From positions 1-9,231 of the forward strand of contig CANQHM010000048.1 of NCBI GenBank assembly GCA_947623845.1: DNA of 9,231 nucleotides, in the 5' to 3' direction. Both the position numbers and the translations under genes were made by a program. Under the pieces are notes generated by a model. The model was not told the origin of the DNA. It saw only the letters and a program-made list of their open reading frames with translations, and made no database searches. This document shows positions 7,374 to 9,231 of the stretch, piece after piece. Within the stretch, counting starts at the first letter, position 1. The number at the start of each line of letters is the position of its first letter. The stretch comes from an uncultured Bacilli bacterium (GTDB taxonomy: Bacteria; Bacillota_I; Bacilli_A; RF39; UBA660).

Positions 7374-8063
7374 ATGGGCAGTGATAATTTACATATAAGA
7401 AGAACACAAGAAAGAAAAAAGCGTAAAGAAAATACCATAAGACAAAAATCTAGTACTTGGTTAATTGTTTGTGAAGGAACTAAGACTGAACCCAGTTATT
7501 TTGAAAAGGCCGTTGAAGAAATAAATAAAAAAATAGACGATGAATATAAATTAAAAGTAAAAATTGTTGGAAAAGGAATGAATACAACTTCTTTAGTTAA
7601 TGCAACAGATTTACAAATTAAAATAGATAAATATAATACATCTATTGTTCCATATGGGAAAATATTTGTTGTTTTTGATAAAGATAGCTTTAATGCAAAA
7701 GATTTTGATGAAGCTATAAAAATGTGTGAAAATAATGGGTATATTCCTCTATGGTCGAATCAAGCAATAGAATTTTGGTTTCTTTTGCATTTTCATTGTA
7801 TTTATTCTAAAATGAATAGAGCTGAATATACTAAGAAACTAAATAAGTACTTTAAAGATAAAGGATTAGATTATAAATATAAGAAGAATGATGATAATAT
7901 ATATAATTTATTATGTAAATATGGTTCATTAAATGAGGCAAGAAAAAATGCCCAAAAAATTAGTGCTGAACATAAGAATGATGCGCCATCATTAGCGGAA
8001 AGTTGTACCCAAGTATATAAATTCTTTGATGAAATAGATGAAAGATTAAAAGAGTTAGAATAA
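7374..8063 (+). CDS. rloB: RloB/AbiLii-like protein with a Toprim-like core
   Basis: This 229-residue protein matches the RloB-like family. After a basic N-terminus (about residues 9-26) comes WLIVCEGTKTEPSYF (29-43), whose E34-G35 corresponds to the Toprim glutamate. VFDKDSF at 100-106 supplies the DxD acidic pair (D102, D104). SNQAIEFWFLLHF at 128-140 (E133, W135) is the other strongly conserved RloB block. These acidic residues suggest a metal-dependent nuclease, comparable in layout to OLD and PARIS effectors, but activity is inferred. The ribosome binding site AGTAGGTG overlaps the upstream stop codon and the gap is 8 nt, so translation is probably coupled to the ATPase gene. The gene converges on the XRE gene, with no convincing plus-strand T-tract terminator. 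Confidence 0.87.
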   Translation: MGSDNLHIRRTQERKKRKENTIRQKSSTWLIVCEGTKTEPSYFEKAVEEINKKIDDEYKLKVKIVGKGMNTTSLVNATDLQIKIDKYNTSIVPYGKIFVVFDKDSFNAKDFDEAIKMCENNGYIPLWSNQAIEFWFLLHFHCIYSKMNRAEYTKKLNKYFKDKGLDYKYKKNDDNIYNLLCKYGSLNEARKNAQKISAEHKNDAPSLAESCTQVYKFFDEIDERLKELE

Positions 8064-8071
8064 GTTATAAC

Positions 8072-8098
8072 AAAAAAGAAGGAATTTATTTCCTTCTT
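8072..8098 (-). terminator. Terminator of the XRE gene, containing its last codons
   Basis: AAGAAGGAA (8076-8084) pairs perfectly with TTCCTTCTT (8090-8098) over 9 bp around a 5-nt loop. Read on the minus strand it is followed by a run of T (complement of the A run at 8072-8077). The first arm encodes the final residues of the XRE protein, and the TAA stop (8086-8088) is in the loop. On the plus strand the hairpin lacks a following T run, so any rloB termination here would be weak. Confidence 0.8.
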
Positions 8099-8412
8099 AT
8101 AGCTTCACTATACCATAAAACATCGTCTTTTTTGGCATCATTTAACATAATAAAGTTGCTTAGCATCCGATATGTTTTATTGTCCGTATTCTTAATCGTG
8201 GTATTCTTAATTGGTTCATCATTTTCAATTCGATCTAAAATATAATCCGTAGATGTATTTAAGAAATCCGCAATTTTAATTAATGTTTCCACACTAGGAT
8301 AAGCTTTACCACTTTCATAAGCACTAATAGTTTCTTGGGTAACATTAGCAATCTCCGCCAATTTTACTTGGGTAACTTTCCTTTTAATCCGTATTTTTTT
8401 TAAATTTTCCAT
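8086..8412 (-). CDS. XRE-family helix-turn-helix transcriptional regulator
   Basis: This is a small DNA-binding repressor of 108 residues. Residues 5-59 form a classical HTH_3 domain: helix 2 QVKLAEIANV (15-24), recognition helix TQETISAYESG (25-35), then YPSVETLIKIADFLN and the final TDYILDR. A polar linker (about 60-80) is followed by a C-terminal helix pair (about 81-108), which may mediate dimerisation. The architecture and length resemble SinR of Bacillus (111 residues), but orthology is not shown. The start is supported by TGGAGGG just upstream on the minus strand. The gene faces rloB and is divergent from the TasA-like gene, and its promoter is back to back with that gene's promoter. 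It is therefore a candidate regulator of itself and the TasA-like gene, or of the neighbouring RloAB operon. Confidence 0.93.
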   Translation of the reverse strand: MENLKKIRIKRKVTQVKLAEIANVTQETISAYESGKAYPSVETLIKIADFLNTSTDYILDRIENDEPIKNTTIKNTDNKTYRMLSNFIMLNDAKKDDVLWYSEAIRRK

Positions 8413-8435
8413 ATTAACCCTCCATATATTACATC

Positions 8436-8449
8436 TATATTATAATATA
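8436..8449. promoter_or_regulatory. AT-only palindrome over the XRE -10, possible operator
   Basis: TATATTATAATATA is a perfect 14-bp palindrome covering the -10 of the XRE promoter, where an autoregulatory repressor would bind. Because it is made only of A and T in AT-rich DNA, chance is a serious alternative. Confidence 0.3.
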
Positions 8450-8467
8450 TATATAAATTGTAGTCAA
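8439..8467 (-). promoter_or_regulatory. Near-consensus promoter of the XRE gene
   Basis: On the minus strand TTGACT (8467-8462) and TATAAT (8444-8439) are separated by exactly 17 bp. The start would fall near 8432, giving a leader of about 20 nt containing TGGAGGG. Confidence 0.85.
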
Positions 8468-8474
8468 TAAAACC

Positions 8475-8503
8475 TTGTAATTTTATTATTTTTAGTTTAT
8501 ACT
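8475..8503 (+). promoter_or_regulatory. Promoter of the TasA-like gene
   Basis: TTGTAA (8475-8480) and TATACT (8498-8503) have a 17-bp spacer. Only 7 bp separate this -35 from the -35 of the divergent XRE promoter, so polymerase or a repressor at one promoter would probably affect the other. Confidence 0.75.
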
Positions 8504-8511
8504 AATTATAT

Positions 8512-8522
8512 AAAGGATAGGA
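8512..8522 (+). promoter_or_regulatory. Ribosome binding site that leaves two possible starts
   Basis: AAAGGA (8512-8517) and AGGA (8519-8522) precede ATG codons at 8522 and 8528. Spacing is 4 nt from AAAGGA to the first ATG. To the second ATG it is 10 nt from AAAGGA, or 5 nt from AGGA. The second start (MIGNVLK) is at least as likely, and it would shorten the protein by two residues. Confidence 0.5.
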
Positions 8523-9109
8523 TGCATATGATAGGTAATGTATTAAAAAGACAAACAACTATTATCGCTATAACAGTTATCGCTTTATGTATAGGTGTAC
8601 TTGGAGTTTCCTATGCTGTCTTCTTTAAAGTAGATAGTAGTAAAACCCAAGTAGTTACTTCGGGAGATTTAACTATCCAATTTGAAACGACAAAAAATAC
8701 TATAACATCTGCAAATCTTCCCCAAAGTGATTACGAAGGGAAAAATAATGCTTATTCATTTAGTGTTACTAATAAAGGTACTTTAGATATGAAGTATGAT
8801 ATTTATATTTATAATGATCCTGATGCTGCTGGTAAGGGGACTCCTATACCTCATGAATGGTTAAGAGTTCAATTAGATAATCAAGAAATTAAAAATTTAG
8901 ATCAATATACGGAAGAAACTACCGATGGGGATGATACTCCTAAAAGAAAAATTAATTTAAGTGATTTAATAGTAAAAGCTAAAGGAGCAGCTGATCAAAA
9001 AGATGTTGCAACTCATAACATTCGTATTTGGATTGATGAAGATGCCCCAGAATCAATCATTGGTAATATCGTTGCTTTAAAAGTTGAAGTATTCGGTTCA
9101 GCTAGTTAA
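8522..9109 (+). CDS. Membrane-anchored or secreted TasA/camelysin-like protein
   Basis: This 195-residue (or 193 if starting at 8528) extracytoplasmic protein has a short basic N-terminus (KR at 9-10) and a hydrophobic segment at about 12-35. It could be a signal anchor or, with VSYA at 29-32, a cleavable signal peptide. After the membrane segment TSGDLTIQF (46-54) and AYSFSVTNKGTLDMKYDIYIYND (78-99 region) match the pattern of TasA/CalY-type beta-sandwich proteins, in which a strand ending in SGxL precedes FxVxNxGTLxxxY. The remainder is beta-rich with an acidic loop (EETTDGDD, 131-138). There is no LPXTG motif, no lipobox and no cysteine outside the membrane segment. TasA-family members form fibres or surface proteins processed by SipW, and no sipW is in this window. 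A surface or matrix role is inferred. It is monocistronic, with its own promoter and terminator. Confidence 0.8.
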   Translation: MHMIGNVLKRQTTIIAITVIALCIGVLGVSYAVFFKVDSSKTQVVTSGDLTIQFETTKNTITSANLPQSDYEGKNNAYSFSVTNKGTLDMKYDIYIYNDPDAAGKGTPIPHEWLRVQLDNQEIKNLDQYTEETTDGDDTPKRKINLSDLIVKAKGAADQKDVATHNIRIWIDEDAPESIIGNIVALKVEVFGSAS

Positions 9110-9140
9110 AATATTATAATTATAATTTATAATATTTTTT
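9108..9140 (+). terminator. All-A/T hairpin terminator of the TasA-like gene
   Basis: AAAATATTATAA (9108-9119) pairs perfectly over 12 bp with TTATAATATTTT (9127-9138) around a 7-nt loop, and a T run continues to 9140. The last two bases of the TAA stop (9107-9109) form the base of the stem. With no G-C pair it may be a weak terminator. Confidence 0.6.
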
Positions 9141-9145
9141 AATAC

Positions 9146-9173
9146 TTTACTTATCGAACAAATGTGTTATAAT
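9146..9173 (+). promoter_or_regulatory. Extended -10 promoter of the gene at the right edge
   Basis: A perfect TATAAT (9168-9173) is preceded by TGT (9165-9167). TTTACT (9146-9151), the same -35 as in the rloA promoter, lies 16 bp upstream. Predicted transcription starts near 9180, leaving a leader of only about 10 nt. Confidence 0.75.
9155..9168 (+). promoter_or_regulatory. Possible second LexA-like box
   Basis: CGAACAAATGTGTT matches the Bacillus LexA consensus CGAACRNRYGTTYC at 12 of 14 positions, with one half-site degenerate (GTGTT). It lies between the -35 and the -10. A separate dyad, ACAAAT (9158-9163) and ATTTGT (9177-9182), is centred on the -10 and is an alternative operator. Confidence 0.4.
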
Positions 9174-9190
9174 ATTATTTGTGAAGAAGT

Positions 9191-9231
9191 ATGAAATTTA
9201 AAAAAGTATATATTGAAATAACTAATAATTG
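9191..9231 (+). CDS. Start of a probable radical SAM protein (cut by window edge)
   Basis: Thirteen complete codons (MKFKKVYIEITNN) and the first two bases of a fourteenth, TG, are visible. A strand of the type VYIEITNN followed by Cys is the classic opening of radical SAM enzymes, where ITNxCNxxCxxC brings the 4Fe-4S cluster ligands. The next codon begins TG, which fits Cys (or Trp or stop). A strong extended -10 promoter directly upstream supports a real gene start. The ribosome binding site is poor (GAAG-rich at 9183-9189) and the leader is very short. Only the first strand is visible, so the substrate and subfamily cannot be told. Confidence 0.6.
   Translation, partial: MKFKKVYIEITNN

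Noticed and set aside
5100..8063. Prophage or transposon carrying dinD and rloAB
   Set aside because: No integrase, transposase, phage structural gene, terminal inverted repeats or duplicated attachment site is visible. The DinD Bro-N-like domain alone is not evidence for a prophage.
8076..8098. Hairpin as a strong terminator for rloB on the plus strand
   Set aside because: On the plus strand the stem is followed by ATAGC and not by a T run. The T run is only on the minus strand, where it serves the XRE gene.
8413..8521. SinR-type operator (GTTCTYT) between the XRE and TasA-like genes
   Set aside because: Neither GTTCTYT nor its complement is present in the gap, so the SinR analogy rests only on families and layout.
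1..9231. tRNA, rRNA, riboswitch or CRISPR array
   Set aside because: No cloverleaf, conserved rRNA segment, long structured leader or regularly spaced repeat was found on reading. Intergenic gaps are all under 170 bases.

Overview
The window is very AT-rich bacterial DNA, and most of its start codons have strong Shine-Dalgarno sequences. TGA is used as a stop (the SDR gene ends on one) and tryptophans are encoded by TGG, so the code is table 11 and not the Mycoplasma code. The low GC content, Bacillus-type promoters, small intergenic gaps, family II pyrophosphatase and a TasA-like surface protein point to a Bacillota lineage. A gut-type, Mollicutes-related member of the Bacilli is my best guess, but this is inference and not a species call.

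Layout. (1) Positions 1-5090 hold ordinary chromosomal genes: uvrB (nucleotide excision repair), then what looks like an operon of a CBS/DRTGG-regulated Mn-dependent pyrophosphatase, an unrecognised 166-residue protein and a short-chain dehydrogenase. This operon is closed by a perfect palindromic terminator. (2) Positions 5100-8063 look like an accessory stress/defence block. A dinD-like gene has a LexA-type SOS operator (CGAACTTAAGTTTG) lying on its promoter and is followed by its own terminator. Next is a two-gene operon, an RloA-type AAA ATPase and an RloB-type Toprim-like protein, matching the gene pair known as the abortive-infection system AbiL. (3) Positions 8086-9109 hold an XRE-family repressor (minus strand) and a divergent gene for a membrane-anchored TasA/camelysin-like protein. 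Their promoters sit back to back in a 109-bp gap. This resembles the SinR/TasA pairing in layout, although the regulatory link is not demonstrated. (4) The last 41 bases begin a new gene whose first 13 residues (ending in EITNN) look like the start of a radical SAM enzyme. Its extended -10 promoter overlaps a second, weaker LexA-like site.

The most interesting points are the SOS-box-controlled dinD next to an AbiL/RloAB defence pair, the repressor/TasA-like divergon, a possible second SOS-controlled gene at the right edge, and terminator hairpins that begin in or contain the stop codon of the gene they end. No tRNA, rRNA, CRISPR array, insertion sequence or integrase gene is visible. No stretch longer than 300 bases lacks a gene.
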